From positions 1 to 51,237 of the forward strand of contig NZ_SRYR01000015.1 of assembly GCF_004794105.1 (NCBI RefSeq): a stretch of DNA of 51,237 nt. Direction: 5' to 3'. This stretch comes from Clostridium sartagoforme. Its GTDB lineage: Bacteria > Bacillota > Clostridia > Clostridiales > Clostridiaceae. Both the position numbers and the translations under genes were made by a program. The notes beneath the pieces were generated by a model that saw only the letters and a program-made list of their open reading frames with translations, made no database searches and was not told the DNA's origin. Shown here piece by piece: positions 1-8,979 of the stretch; positions within the stretch are counted from its first letter, which is position 1, and the number at the start of each line of letters is the position of its first letter.

Positions 1-140
1 TTGCTGGTTTATTTTACTTAACTTTATTCTGTTCAATTTTCAAAGACCATTTTCTCTGTCGCCCCTAAGCGACTTCCTTATCTTATCACCTAAAGTTTTT
101 CTTGTCAACATATTTTTTTCATTAATTTCTGTTGGCTTCA
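1..140 (-). promoter_or_regulatory. rRNA operon promoter and 16S leader (16S gene outside window)
   Basis: Read on the minus strand there is a near-consensus promoter: -35 TTGACA at 103-108, a 17-base spacer, and -10 TAAGAT at 80-85. It is followed by a short GTCGC/GCGAC hairpin (58-73) and a boxA-like TCTTTGAAAATTGAAC stretch (about 31-46). This order of promoter, hairpin and CTTTGAAAA-type motif is the usual leader of clostridial rRNA operons, so a 16S rRNA gene should begin to the left of base 1. The mature 16S sequence itself is not in the window, so this is a recognition by pattern. Confidence 0.72.
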
Positions 141-388
141 AACTTGTTTCGTAAGGAACGATTTACATAATATCACCTTTCTTTTTCTATTATTTCTCGA
201 AATTTATATTCTATTCATGATTATCTTATTAATACTAAATATTCCTCCTTATTATTTGAAATTGCTTATATTGATATTCTAGGCTACGTTTTTGCTAATT
301 TATATTATTTATATTATTATTATTCTATGTATTTTAGTAAATAATAAAATAATAATGTTAATTTTAATGATATAACGAGGTGATTTTC
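141..388. other. AT-rich spacer between rRNA leader and ung
   Basis: No gene is visible. The stretch separates the divergently read rRNA leader and ung. It may hold an upstream rRNA promoter (a TATTAT box is present on the minus strand) and the ung promoter, but neither can be fixed with confidence. Confidence 0.4.
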
Positions 389-1069
389 TTGAAAAAAGTA
401 TTAGATAATGACTGGAAAGACTTATTGGCAGAAGAATTTGAAAAAGAATATTATCAAAACCTTAGAAGTTTTTTAATTTCAGAATATGAAACAAAGACGA
501 TTTATCCAAATATGAATAATATATTTAATGCCTTAAGGCTTACTCCATATAAAGATGTTAAAGTCGTTATATTAGGGCAAGATCCATATCATGGTCCTAA
601 TCAATCCCACGGTTTAGCATTTTCAGTGAATAAAGGCATAAAAATTCCACCTTCATTACTAAATATATATAAAGAGTTGAACTCCGATTTAGGTTGCTAT
701 ATACCTAACAATGGATATTTAGAAGACTGGGCAAAACAAGGTGTGCTATTATTGAATACTATTTTAACTGTAAGAGCTCATGAAGCTAACTCTCATAGAA
801 ATATGGGTTGGGAGATATTCACCGATAAAATAATATCTTTATTAAATGAGAGAAAAGATCCCATAGTATTTATTTTGTGGGGAAATCCATCAATAGCTAA
901 AAAGAAGCTTATAACTAATAAAAATCATTTTATAATAACATCCCCACATCCAAGTCCACTGGCAGCCTTTAGAGGTTTCTTTGGAAGCAAGCCATTTTCT
1001 AAAACAAATGAATTTCTAAAATCTATTAATAAAACACCTATAGATTGGCAAATTAAAAATATTGATTAA
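389..1069 (+). CDS. ung: uracil-DNA glycosylase, family 1
   Basis: Cytoplasmic base-excision repair enzyme that removes uracil from DNA. The 226-residue protein carries the water-activating loop [13 protein letters not shown] (catalytic Asp65), and the [17 protein letters not shown] loop with His187, the same number as in the E. coli enzyme. I chose the TTG at 389 because a GAGGTG ribosome binding site lies 6 bases upstream; the in-frame GTG at 380 overlaps that site and would add three residues. It converges on the PadR gene, with a shared hairpin terminator between them. Complete, ordinary member of the family. Confidence 0.97.
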   Translation: MKKVLDNDWKDLLAEEFEKEYYQNLRSFLISEYETKTIYPNMNNIFNALRLTPYKDVKVVILGQDPYHGPNQSHGLAFSVNKGIKIPPSLLNIYKELNSDLGCYIPNNGYLEDWAKQGVLLLNTILTVRAHEANSHRNMGWEIFTDKIISLLNERKDPIVFILWGNPSIAKKKLITNKNHFIITSPHPSPLAAFRGFFGSKPFSKTNEFLKSINKTPIDWQIKNID

Positions 1070-1072
1070 CAA

Positions 1073-1110
1073 AATGGATGTTGTATAAACTAACAATTAC
1101 AACATCCATT
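1073..1110. terminator. bidirectional terminator between ung and padR
   Basis: A 12-base stem (AATGGATGTTGT pairing with ACAACATCCATT) with a 14-base loop lies just after the ung stop and just after the convergent PadR gene. Short T-rich stretches follow on both sides, so it can serve both genes. Confidence 0.75.
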
Positions 1111-1119
1111 CTTATATAT

Positions 1120-1425
1120 CTAAAGAATTTCTTCCATTAAAACTTTCAAATTCTTTTTAAGATCAATTAAAAGATTCTTCCCCTCTTCTGTAGCCTCATA
1201 GTATTTTCTTATTTTACCACCAACTATCTTATCTTCTCTTATAAGTAAACCTTCATCAACCATAGTCTTTAATATTGGATATATAGTACCAGGACTAACA
1301 TTATAGCCATGCTCCTTTAGCTCCTCTATCATCCAACTTCCATAAAACTTATCTTCACTACCATGATGTAAAATATGAATATATATAAGTCCACTAAATA
1401 TTTTCCTTACTATTTGATCCTTCAA
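1120..1425 (-). CDS. PadR family transcriptional regulator
   Basis: A 101-residue winged-helix DNA-binding protein. The PadR core is clear: GLIYIHILHHG, then SWMIEELKEHGYNVSPGTIYPILKTM and a beta-wing LIREDKIVGGKIRKYYEATEEGK. It starts at TTG with AAGGGG eight bases upstream. PadR proteins usually repress a transporter or stress gene next door and often themselves. Here the gene lies 85 bases downstream of fetB on the same strand, so it is probably the last gene of the fetA-fetB unit. A large dyad over the fetA promoter (2930-2963) is the likely operator. The inducer cannot be read from the sequence. Confidence 0.9.
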   Translation of the reverse strand: MKDQIVRKIFSGLIYIHILHHGSEDKFYGSWMIEELKEHGYNVSPGTIYPILKTMVDEGLLIREDKIVGGKIRKYYEATEEGKNLLIDLKKNLKVLMEEIL

Positions 1426-1510
1426 AATTTCATCCCCTTATTTATTTAAGTTACAATTATTAATATTATATCTCTTTTATAAATACATATAAATCATTTT
1501 TAAACATCAT

Positions 1511-2257
1511 TTAATATTTCAATTGTTTTCTATCATTAAAGAACTTTTTATAGCTTAAGTATGTTGCTATCATAACTGAAAGTGAAGTAGATGATAATAT
1601 CATAAAAGTAACCATTATTTGAAACTTTACTGCTACTAGTGGAGAAACTCCCCCTAAAATTAAACCTGTCATCATTCCCGGAAGAGATACAATACCTAAA
1701 GTTTTTGCTGAATCTATGCTAGGCATTATAGATATCTTTATACTTTCCCTTATTATATCCCTAGAGGCTTCCTTTATATCTGCGCCTAATGCTAGTTTAA
1801 CTTCTACTAAAGCCCCATTATTTTTGTAGCTTGAATTTAAATTTTTATAAGATAATGATAAAGCAACCATAGAGTTACTTACTACCATCCCAGCTACAGG
1901 TATGATTTCACTTGGAGTAAATTTAATAGCATTAGATAACACTAATACAGTAATAGTTATGCTTGTACCAACTAAGATTGAAATAAATGAAATCAATAAT
2001 TGTCTTTCTATACACAATTCTTTTTTCCTAGTATTTAGCGAAGCATTAAATATCATTATTATAATTAGTAGTATTGTATATATTGGTTTCTCAAGTCCAA
2101 AAATAAAATCTAACAAATATCCTACTATAATAAGTTGGATTACAGCTCTAATAACACTAAAAATTATATCTCTACTTAAATCTAACTTATCTTTATATGA
2201 TATGAAAACTGGAATAGCAACTAACATTGATGATATAACTAAAGCTTCTGTACTCAT
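1511..2257 (-). CDS. fetB: ABC transporter permease, UPF0014 / FetB family
   Basis: A 248-residue integral membrane protein with about seven hydrophobic segments. The family core is visible: PVAGMVVSNSMVALSL, LALGADIKEASRD, and SLPGMMTGLILGGVSP. In E. coli the FetAB pair exports iron and protects against oxidative stress; that role is carried over by homology only. Its ATG overlaps the fetA stop by four bases (ATGA), so the two are translationally coupled. The substrate could be iron or another metal. Confidence 0.88.
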   Translation of the reverse strand: MSTEALVISSMLVAIPVFISYKDKLDLSRDIIFSVIRAVIQLIIVGYLLDFIFGLEKPIYTILLIIIMIFNASLNTRKKELCIERQLLISFISILVGTSITITVLVLSNAIKFTPSEIIPVAGMVVSNSMVALSLSYKNLNSSYKNNGALVEVKLALGADIKEASRDIIRESIKISIMPSIDSAKTLGIVSLPGMMTGLILGGVSPLVAVKFQIMVTFMILSSTSLSVMIATYLSYKKFFNDRKQLKY

Positions 2258-2913
2258 CTTTCAATTACCTCCATATCTTCAATCTTCCCATTTTTAATAT
2301 AGATCTTTCTATTGAAAATCCTCTTACTTTGCTCTTCATCGTGAGTAACCCAAATCACTGTTACGCCTTCTTTATTTAAAAACTTAATGTAATTCTCAAC
2401 AATCATTGTGTTATTACTATCTAAAGCTGAAGTTACCTCATCTAATAATAATATTTCAGGAGTAAAAATTAAGTTTCTAATTAATGCTATTCTCTGCTTT
2501 TCACCACCTGATAATAAATTTATATCCTTATCTAAATATGATTTATCTAAAGAAAAATCAATTAAAAGCTTATATATCCTATTATTATCAATTTCTTTAT
2601 TTCTTATTTTAAAGGGAAAACATAAATTTTCGTAAACATCATTCCCAAAAAGATATGGTGTTTGAGTGCAATAACTAATGCTTCTCCTAAGATCTACAGG
2701 ATTATATTCTAAATAATTTTTATTATTATATTCTATACTTCCAGCTGATGGAGAAATTAAATCTGCACATAATCTAAGAAGTGTACTTTTACCACTTCCA
2801 GACTCTCCAACTATAGAAATGCATTCTCCCCTTTCTATAATTAAAGATACATTGTCAACTATTGTATTATCTTTATCTTTAAAAGTAAGATTTCTTATAT
2901 TTAATATTCCCAT
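2254..2913 (-). CDS. fetA: ABC transporter ATP-binding protein (FetA-like)
   Basis: A 219-residue ABC ATPase. Walker A is GESGSGKST near residue 36, the signature is LSGGEKQR, Walker B is ILLLDEVTSALD, and the switch histidine is in VTHDEEQ. It pairs with the membrane protein FetB encoded immediately downstream with a 4-base overlap. The ATG has a GGGAGGG ribosome binding site. It is the first gene of the unit and sits directly behind the regulated promoter at 2930-2986. The fetA name rests on the UPF0014 partner, not on this ATPase alone. Confidence 0.87.
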   Translation of the reverse strand: MGILNIRNLTFKDKDNTIVDNVSLIIERGECISIVGESGSGKSTLLRLCADLISPSAGSIEYNNKNYLEYNPVDLRRSISYCTQTPYLFGNDVYENLCFPFKIRNKEIDNNRIYKLLIDFSLDKSYLDKDINLLSGGEKQRIALIRNLIFTPEILLLDEVTSALDSNNTMIVENYIKFLNKEGVTVIWVTHDEEQSKRIFNRKIYIKNGKIEDMEVIER

Positions 2914-2929
2914 AAATTCACCCTCCCAC

Positions 2930-2986
2930 TAATATCATAATCCGATATCGTAGTTTGATATTATCATACAATTATATTTTTTTCAA
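2930..2986 (-). promoter_or_regulatory. fetAB promoter overlapped by a dyad operator
   Basis: On the minus strand: -35 TTGAAA (2981-2986), 17-base spacer, -10 TAATAT (2958-2963). A dyad of 34 bases (2930-2963) has outer arms TAATATCA/TGATATTA and a central CGATATCG on the same axis, with 14 of 17 base pairs matching. It covers the -10 box and the start of transcription, a classic repressor position. The ATATC/GATAT content resembles the palindromes in front of the second PadR unit at 23380-23432, so the PadR encoded at 1120-1425 is the obvious candidate. Confidence 0.65.
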
Positions 2987-3169
2987 ATTAATCATGGTAG
3001 TCTTTTCATTATCCACAATAAAAAATATTCTCTTTTTAGATAAATCTAAATTTCTATCTATTAAATTGAGAAAATTAGATTCTTACTATCTATATTGTAA
3101 GCTTAGTTAGTATAATTAAATTATAGAAAATATCAATTTAAATATATTATTATATAAGGAGGGTTTTAC

Positions 3170-3757
3170 ATGAAGAACTCATCAGGCAAGATAATTATTT
3201 CATTAATTTTCTTTTCTCTACTACTTGGTTTATATATATTTAATCAAACAAATAAAACCGTAGAAATTATTAAACCATCAATATCTTTAGATGAAAGCAT
3301 TTATTCAGATATGATTTTCCTAGATTACGCTTCTAATGATAGGGTTATATTTCATGGATACTTTGGTCTATTTATATATGATATTAAATCTGAAAAAATT
3401 ATATCGAGTTTAGACTTAGAATCAATTGGTATGCACTATACTCAAGGAGATAATTATTGCGATGTTACAGTTGACTCCAATGGTCAAATAGTTCAATTAA
3501 ATACTTTATCAAAAGAAATAATGTATACTTTTAATATTGATGAAAATACCCTTATTAAATCAAAATATAAAGATATGGAAAATAAATCAGCTATTAAACT
3601 AGAGCTTCTTAAGATAGAAGATAACTCTTCTTATTATATTACTCATGGAATTAAGCTTGAAGATGGTGAGCTTGGATATCTCAAATTAGAAAATAATACA
3701 ATAGGTTCATTAGAATATATTCGAGGAGATAAAGTATATAAAATCTTTCAAGAATAA
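3170..3757 (+). CDS. membrane-anchored hypothetical protein
   Basis: A 195-residue protein that I do not recognise. An N-terminal hydrophobic segment (about residues 9-25, IIISLIFFSLLLGLYIF) without a lipobox suggests a signal anchor, leaving about 165 residues outside the cell. The exposed part has alternating short strands and repeated small aromatic patches (VIFHGYFGLFIYDIKSEKI), reminiscent of a beta-propeller-like or WD-like segment, but the similarity is not enough for a name. An AAGGAGGG site precedes the ATG. It stands alone between divergent fetA and convergent pepA. Confidence 0.7.
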   Translation: MKNSSGKIIISLIFFSLLLGLYIFNQTNKTVEIIKPSISLDESIYSDMIFLDYASNDRVIFHGYFGLFIYDIKSEKIISSLDLESIGMHYTQGDNYCDVTVDSNGQIVQLNTLSKEIMYTFNIDENTLIKSKYKDMENKSAIKLELLKIEDNSSYYITHGIKLEDGELGYLKLENNTIGSLEYIRGDKVYKIFQE

Positions 3758-3802
3758 GGGTAATATAAACGGCGTCCTTACTTCGATGCCGAAAAAGATA
3801 TT

Positions 3803-3830
3803 AAAAAAAGGGCTGCATTAAACACCCCTT
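3803..3830 (-). terminator. terminator reading on the minus strand, downstream of pepA
   Basis: Read on the minus strand, an AAGGG...CCCTT stem with partly paired loop is followed by seven T residues. It lies about 170 bases beyond the pepA stop, on the far side of the hairpin repeat at 3855-3929. Confidence 0.55.
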
Positions 3831-3854
3831 AAAATAAAATTGTATAATATAAAT

Positions 3855-3929
3855 GGGTTGTCGCACAAACAGCTCAAATTAAGAAATGAAAAATTACTAT
3901 TTCTTAATTTTTCATTGTGCGACAGCACC
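3855..3929. repeat. dispersed hairpin repeat, copy 1
   Basis: The ends are inverted copies of TGTCGCACAA, and inside them AATTAAGAAAT pairs with ATTTCTTAATT, so nearly the whole 75 bases can fold as one hairpin. One end also holds the motif GTCGCACAAACAGC. The same ends recur, in the other orientation, at 36533-36657, and the GCTGT...CGACAGC core recurs at 44189-44211. In each case it abuts the 3' end of a gene. Confidence 0.75.
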
Positions 3930-3998
3930 TTTATTTTTCAAAACTACTTCCAGTAGTTTTTACCTTCATTATACATTATAAATTATTCATTCTAAATT

Positions 3999-5471
3999 TT
4001 ATTTGCTTCTTCTCTTAGCTAGTTCATATAATGTATGAACTGGAGCTCCTGTTCCACCCTTAACCCCTAGGTTACTATTCTTTGAAGTCCAAGCTGTTCC
4101 AGCAATATCTAAATGTAACCATGGCTTATCTTGAACGAATGCTTCTATAAATAACCCTGCAGTTATTGTTCCAGCAAATCTTCCACCACTGTTTTTTAAG
4201 TCTGCAATATCAGATTTAATTAATTCCTTATAATCATCAAAAGTAGGTAATTGCCACATATTGTCCCCAGTATATTCTGAAGCAGATTTTAATTCATTAA
4301 AGAATCCTTCATTATTTGTAACTACTGCTGTAGTAGTTTCTCCTAAAGCAACTAATGCTGCTCCTGTTAATGTAGCTAAATCTATAACTTCATTAACTTT
4401 TTCTTCAGTAATTATATAATGAACAGCATCTACTAAAGTTAATCTTCCTTCAGCATCTGTATTAACTACTTCTATTGTCTTTCCTGCCATACTTCCTATT
4501 ACTTCTCCTGGCTTGTAAGCATCTCCAGAAATTAAGTTTTCACATGCTGCTATAACTGCAATTACATTTAACTTAAGTCCTCTCTTAGCTATTACAGATA
4601 ATGCACCAATAACTGAAGCTGCACCACCCATATCTGATTTCATATCAACCATACCAGTAGTTGGCTTAATTGAATATCCACCTGAATCATAAGTTAATCC
4701 CTTACCTACTAATCCAAGAACATTCTCCTTATTATCCTCGTCTCCAAAATATCTCATAACTATAAGCTTAGGTTCCTTTACAGATCCCTTAGCTACATTA
4801 TAGAAAGCTTCCATTTTTAAAGCTTTTATTTTTTCAACTCCATGAACTTCTACTTCAAATCCACTTTCTTTACCAGCATTTACTGCAGCCTCTGCTAATG
4901 TTTCTGGATAAATAACGTTTGAAGGTTCATTAACTAAATTTCTTGCAATTATTATACCCTTTGCTACTTCAACACCTTCATTAATTGCATCTTCAATTTC
5001 CTTTGTTGCTTCCTTAACTCCACATCTAGAAATTGAAACATTTAATTCTTTTTCTTCTTTAGCATCAGTCTTATACTTATTAAATGTATAATTTGCAAGC
5101 TCTGCTGAAGTTGCCATAGCCTTAATTAACTCTTCAAGCTTAATAGCTTCAGTATGAGGTACTCTTAAGAATATATTTGTAATTCCTAATTCTTTAAGTT
5201 TTTTAATAGCCTTCCCTGTTGCTTCTCTTACCTTATCTAAATTTATATCTTCTTCCTTACCTAATCCAACTAATAATACTGTTTGAATAGTATCATTAAC
5301 TGTTCTAGTAAATGAATAAGATTCTCCACTCTTACCTTTGAATAATCCTTTGTCTTCTGCAAAACTTATATTTTTATTTAAGTCCTCATTTGATACTTTT
5401 AAGTTATTTTCTAATAAATATATAACTAAAGCATCAGCTGTAGAACAAGTTAAACTCTTGTAACTTATCAT
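3999..5471 (-). CDS. pepA: leucyl aminopeptidase, M17 family
   Basis: A 490-residue cytosolic di-metal aminopeptidase that removes N-terminal residues during peptide turnover. The M17 signature NTDAEGRL is present, as are the metal and active-site segment GKGLTYDSGGYSIKP, the KSDMGGAASV segment and the AGTAW/GGTGAPVHTL C-terminus. The N-terminal Macro-like domain (about residues 1-160) is more divergent, as is normal. Length is typical. A single gene with an AGGTGG ribosome binding site; no operon partners. Confidence 0.96.
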   Translation of the reverse strand: MISYKSLTCSTADALVIYLLENNLKVSNEDLNKNISFAEDKGLFKGKSGESYSFTRTVNDTIQTVLLVGLGKEEDINLDKVREATGKAIKKLKELGITNIFLRVPHTEAIKLEELIKAMATSAELANYTFNKYKTDAKEEKELNVSISRCGVKEATKEIEDAINEGVEVAKGIIIARNLVNEPSNVIYPETLAEAAVNAGKESGFEVEVHGVEKIKALKMEAFYNVAKGSVKEPKLIVMRYFGDEDNKENVLGLVGKGLTYDSGGYSIKPTTGMVDMKSDMGGAASVIGALSVIAKRGLKLNVIAVIAACENLISGDAYKPGEVIGSMAGKTIEVVNTDAEGRLTLVDAVHYIITEEKVNEVIDLATLTGAALVALGETTTAVVTNNEGFFNELKSASEYTGDNMWQLPTFDDYKELIKSDIADLKNSGGRFAGTITAGLFIEAFVQDKPWLHLDIAGTAWTSKNSNLGVKGGTGAPVHTLYELAKRRSK

Positions 5472-6080
5472 TCTTATACCACCTTTCCTAAAGTTTTCTT
5501 TTTATTTATAATACCACTATTAAAATTTCTATTCAATGGATATAGAGTTATAATTATCAAATTTAATTGCATAAAATAGTTTATATCTACCTCTAATCAA
5601 TTAATAATGAAAAATATTCTATACAAAAAATATTTTTCATTTTTATTGTATAGAAATTTTATTTTTGTAAATAATATAAATGTAGATACAAAACCTGTTT
5701 ACGCAGGTCCCATCCCCCATTTATTTATAAAGCGCTTCGGCGCTTTTTTGTTTTGACCTTTTCTTAATTAATTTATAATTCTTTCATAGTAATCTATGTT
5801 TCAATAAATAATCTACATTTTGATTACTTATGTTATTTAAAGTGAAAAATAGTTTTGAAAATAAAGTGCATTAATTGTAAGCATAGACGCTTTAATTATT
5901 ATATGAATTGATTGTGTAACTACCTAACTGAAATATTTTAAATATGAACCAGCTTAATAAGGTATAAAAAATTTATCGCAACTTATATACATTATTTTTT
6001 ATTTTACTAAAATTATGTAAATTACAATTTTTAATGTTATAATTTATACATTAAATGTATATTTAGGGGGTTAATTATTT
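5472..6080. other. 609-base gene-free region
   Basis: No protein gene is visible on either strand. It holds an AT-rich interlocking inverted-repeat area (about 5605-5660, with ATGAAAAATATT/AATATTTTTCAT and CTATACAA/TTGTATAG), a candidate small RNA ending at a strong terminator (5680-5756), and about 300 bases of plain AT-rich sequence. A TATAAT box at about 6038-6043 is the likely pbp -10. Confidence 0.5.
5680..5756 (+). ncRNA. candidate small RNA with strong terminator
   Basis: The stretch has a small hairpin, ACCTG/CAGGT around TTTACG, then a C-rich single strand (CCCATCCCCC), then a textbook terminator AAGCGC-TTCG-GCGCTT followed by T residues. GC content is far above the surroundings. 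No open reading frame ends here, so the terminator has no gene to serve: pepA is on the other strand and pbp starts 330 bases later. An upstream TTGTAT and TAATAT may form a promoter, though their spacing is about 20 bases. Identity unknown. Confidence 0.45.
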
Positions 6081-8105
6081 ATGAAATATAAAAAACATTT
6101 AAAATCAGTTATAGTATCTGCCTTGGTTTTTACCTTTATGCTGATATCTTATGGATGCTCAGGTATAAGTAAAGCTGAAAAGTCATTTAATAACTTTACA
6201 GAAAAATGGGCTGAATCAGACTATACTGCTATGTATGAAATGCTAACTAGTGAGTCTAAAGAATATATTTCAGAAGAAGACTTTATTTCGAGATATACTA
6301 ATATTTTTTCAGCCATTGAGGCTAAAAACTTATCTTTTGAAATTAATGGAGATAAGGTAAAAGATGATAATGGTGTTACTATTCCTTTTAAATTAACTAT
6401 GGATACCATAACTGGAAACTTATCTTTAGATGATTATAAAGTATCTCTAGTTAAAGAAGATGGTTCTTATAAGTTGAATTGGGATGAAGGACTTATTTTT
6501 CCGAACATGCTTAAAGATGATAAGCTTAGAGTTTCAATAACACCAGCTAAAAGAGGTGATATTCTTGATAAAGATGGGCAATTATTAGCTACTGATGGAA
6601 CTATAAATACAGTAGGAATTTACCCTGCTAACTTTAATAAAGCTAATTTTCAAGAAAAAATATCTGAAATCGCAAAGGCCTTGGATATTAGTGAAGAAAA
6701 TATTACTACTAAGCTAGAAGCTAACACTAATCCCGAACACTTTATTCCTCTAGTTGATATATTACCAAATGATCCAAAACTAAATTCTCTTCGTAATAGA
6801 GAAGAAGAAGGCATTATAATTAACTCAAAGATAGGAAGAGTTTATCTTGGAGGAGAAGCCTTTGGTAGATTAATTGGATATGTAGGAAACATAACAGCTG
6901 AAGAATTAGAAGAAAATAAAGATAAGGGATATAATGATACAAGCCTTATAGGTAAAGCAGGATTAGAGCAAGTATATGAAGATACTCTAAAAGGTGAAGA
7001 TGCTGCTGAAATATATATAGAACGTGACTATGATAAAATAACTATTGCAAGCAAGGAAGTCAAAGATGGAGAAAATATTACTTTATCAATAGATTCCGCA
7101 TTACAACAAAAAGTATATAGCGAAATGTCAGGCGAAAAAGGTGCTGCTACGGCTGTAAACCCTAAAACAGGCGAAGTAATTGCTATGGTAAGTGCTCCTT
7201 CTTATGATTCAAATATATTTACTACTTACATTTCAAAAACTCAAAAAGCAAAGTGGGAAGAAAACGATCATGCTGATGAGCTAAATAGATTTAACAAAGT
7301 TTATGCACCAGGTTCAACTATGAAATTATTAACTTCTATTATTGGAGTTGAAAATGGAGTTATAGATCCTAATGCAAATATAGATATACATGGTTTAAAG
7401 TGGCAACCAGATAGTTCTTGGGGTGATTATAAAATCACAAGAGTTATAGATCCAGGTAGGCCTATAAATTTAAAAGATGCAGCTAACTTCTCTGATAATA
7501 TTTATTATGCTCAAGTTGCATTAGATCTTGGAAGTGAAAAATTTATTAAAGGACTTAAGGATTTTGGAATTTCAGAGGAACTATCTTTTGAATATCCAAT
7601 GGAATCCTCACAAATTTCAAATGATGGTGAGTTAAGTAAAGATATATTATTAGCAGATACAGGATATGGACAAGGTGAAGTAATGGTTACACCTCTTCAC
7701 GTAGCACTATTTTACACTACTTTAGCTAATGAAGGTAATATAATGCAACCAAGGTTAGTTACAAGTGAAAATTCTGAAGCTAAGGTTTGGAAGGAAGGTT
7801 TAATATCAAAAGATAACTTGCCAACTTTAGTTGAAGCATTTACTGCCTTAGTTAATGATTCTGGTGCAACTATTGCAGATGGTGCAGTTCCAGGTCATAG
7901 AGTTGCTGGAAAATCTGGTTCAGCTGAAATTAAAAAATCTCAAGATGATACTACTGGAACAGAAAATGGATGGTATGCATCTGTAGATCCTGATTCATCT
8001 AAGATTTCTATGGCAATGATTATTGAAGATGTTAAAGGCAGAGGCGGCAGTCATGTAACTGTCCCTAAAGTTAGAAATGTTATGGACTATTACTTAAATA
8101 GATAG
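6081..8105 (+). CDS. penicillin-binding protein, class B with MecA-type N-terminal domain
   Basis: A 674-residue transpeptidase that cross-links peptidoglycan outside the membrane. Residues 1-26 are a signal segment ending in a lipobox-like SYGC. Residues 30-145 look like the NTF2-like MecA_N domain, 150-320 like the dimerisation domain, and 335-670 are the transpeptidase. Catalytic motifs are S412-T-M-K415, S471-D-N473 and K611-S-G613. This build resembles B. subtilis PBP3 and staphylococcal PBP2a, a group often poorly inhibited by beta-lactams; that trait cannot be judged here. Preceded by GGGGG and an ATG. Confidence 0.93.
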   Translation: MKYKKHLKSVIVSALVFTFMLISYGCSGISKAEKSFNNFTEKWAESDYTAMYEMLTSESKEYISEEDFISRYTNIFSAIEAKNLSFEINGDKVKDDNGVTIPFKLTMDTITGNLSLDDYKVSLVKEDGSYKLNWDEGLIFPNMLKDDKLRVSITPAKRGDILDKDGQLLATDGTINTVGIYPANFNKANFQEKISEIAKALDISEENITTKLEANTNPEHFIPLVDILPNDPKLNSLRNREEEGIIINSKIGRVYLGGEAFGRLIGYVGNITAEELEENKDKGYNDTSLIGKAGLEQVYEDTLKGEDAAEIYIERDYDKITIASKEVKDGENITLSIDSALQQKVYSEMSGEKGAATAVNPKTGEVIAMVSAPSYDSNIFTTYISKTQKAKWEENDHADELNRFNKVYAPGSTMKLLTSIIGVENGVIDPNANIDIHGLKWQPDSSWGDYKITRVIDPGRPINLKDAANFSDNIYYAQVALDLGSEKFIKGLKDFGISEELSFEYPMESSQISNDGELSKDILLADTGYGQGEVMVTPLHVALFYTTLANEGNIMQPRLVTSENSEAKVWKEGLISKDNLPTLVEAFTALVNDSGATIADGAVPGHRVAGKSGSAEIKKSQDDTTGTENGWYASVDPDSSKISMAMIIEDVKGRGGSHVTVPKVRNVMDYYLNR

Positions 8106-8184
8106 ATAAATTTAGTTGTTACAAAATCACCTCATAATAACATATTATAAATTAGAACGAAATTGTAATATGAGGTGAGCTAAC

Positions 8185-8868
8185 TTGTCAGAATTCTTTA
8201 CATTACAATTGGAGTATTTATTAAGACTATTAATAGCTGCTTTATGTGGGTTAGCTATAGGTTATGAACGTGAAATTAAACTGAAGGATGCTGGTATTAA
8301 AACACATTTCATTGTTGCAGTGGGTTCTGCTCTAGTGATGATAATATCTAAATATGGGTTTCAAGATCTAGTTGGGCTAATTAATATATCTATTGATCCA
8401 ACTCGTATAGCTTCGCAAGTCATATCAGGTGTTGGATTTATTGGAGCAGGATTAATTTTTATTAAAGAAAAAAGCATCGTAGGCCTAACCACTGCTGCTG
8501 GAATTTGGGCCACTGCTGGAATAGGTTTAGCTATAGGTTCTGGATTATATTTTATTGGATTAAGTGCAACTATTATTGTTATAATAGGTCAAATTTTTCT
8601 ACACAGAAATATTAAATGGGTATTATGTTATTCTAAAACAGAAATTTTATCATTAATAATTGATGGAAATCCCTTATCTATTAATGAAATAAAAAAAATT
8701 ATTACTGCTCAAAATATATCTATTATAAAAATTAAAGGAACTACTTCTAAAAGCTCCTCTTCTTTAATTAGTTTAGAAATTGAAATAAAAGTAGAGGAAG
8801 ACTTTGATAAATTAAACCTAATATCTATTCTACAAGATAATCCAATTGTTAAATCAATAAAATTTTAA
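8185..8868 (+). CDS. MgtC/SapB family membrane protein
   Basis: A 227-residue protein. Four to five membrane helices fill residues 8-140, with the family motifs GYEREIKLKDAGIKTH and GVGFIGAGLIF...TTAAGIWATAGIGLAIG, followed by a soluble ACT-like tail of about 75 residues. MgtC-type proteins act in low-magnesium or acid survival in some pathogens, but most clostridial members are untested. The TTG start is fixed by GAGGTG seven bases upstream. It is followed by its own terminator. Confidence 0.9.
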   Translation: MSEFFTLQLEYLLRLLIAALCGLAIGYEREIKLKDAGIKTHFIVAVGSALVMIISKYGFQDLVGLINISIDPTRIASQVISGVGFIGAGLIFIKEKSIVGLTTAAGIWATAGIGLAIGSGLYFIGLSATIIVIIGQIFLHRNIKWVLCYSKTEILSLIIDGNPLSINEIKKIITAQNISIIKIKGTTSKSSSSLISLEIEIKVEEDFDKLNLISILQDNPIVKSIKF

Positions 8869-8880
8869 AACTGTATTAAT

Positions 8881-8918
8881 AGGATATATACTAAATTTAA
8901 GTACTATATCCTCTTTTT
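8881..8918 (+). terminator. terminator of the MgtC-like gene
   Basis: AGGATATA pairs with TATATCCT across a loop of about 16 bases and is followed by CTTTTT on the plus strand, 12 bases after the stop. Confidence 0.8.
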
Positions 8919-8979
8919 ATATCTATCAATTACCACATAATGTTATTATAATCTTATACATTCATGGAGGCATAATTTT

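Noticed and set aside
1902..2297. 131-codon plus-strand frame antisense to fetB
   Set aside because: Shadow of the permease gene; hydrophobic only because it is the complement of a membrane protein gene.
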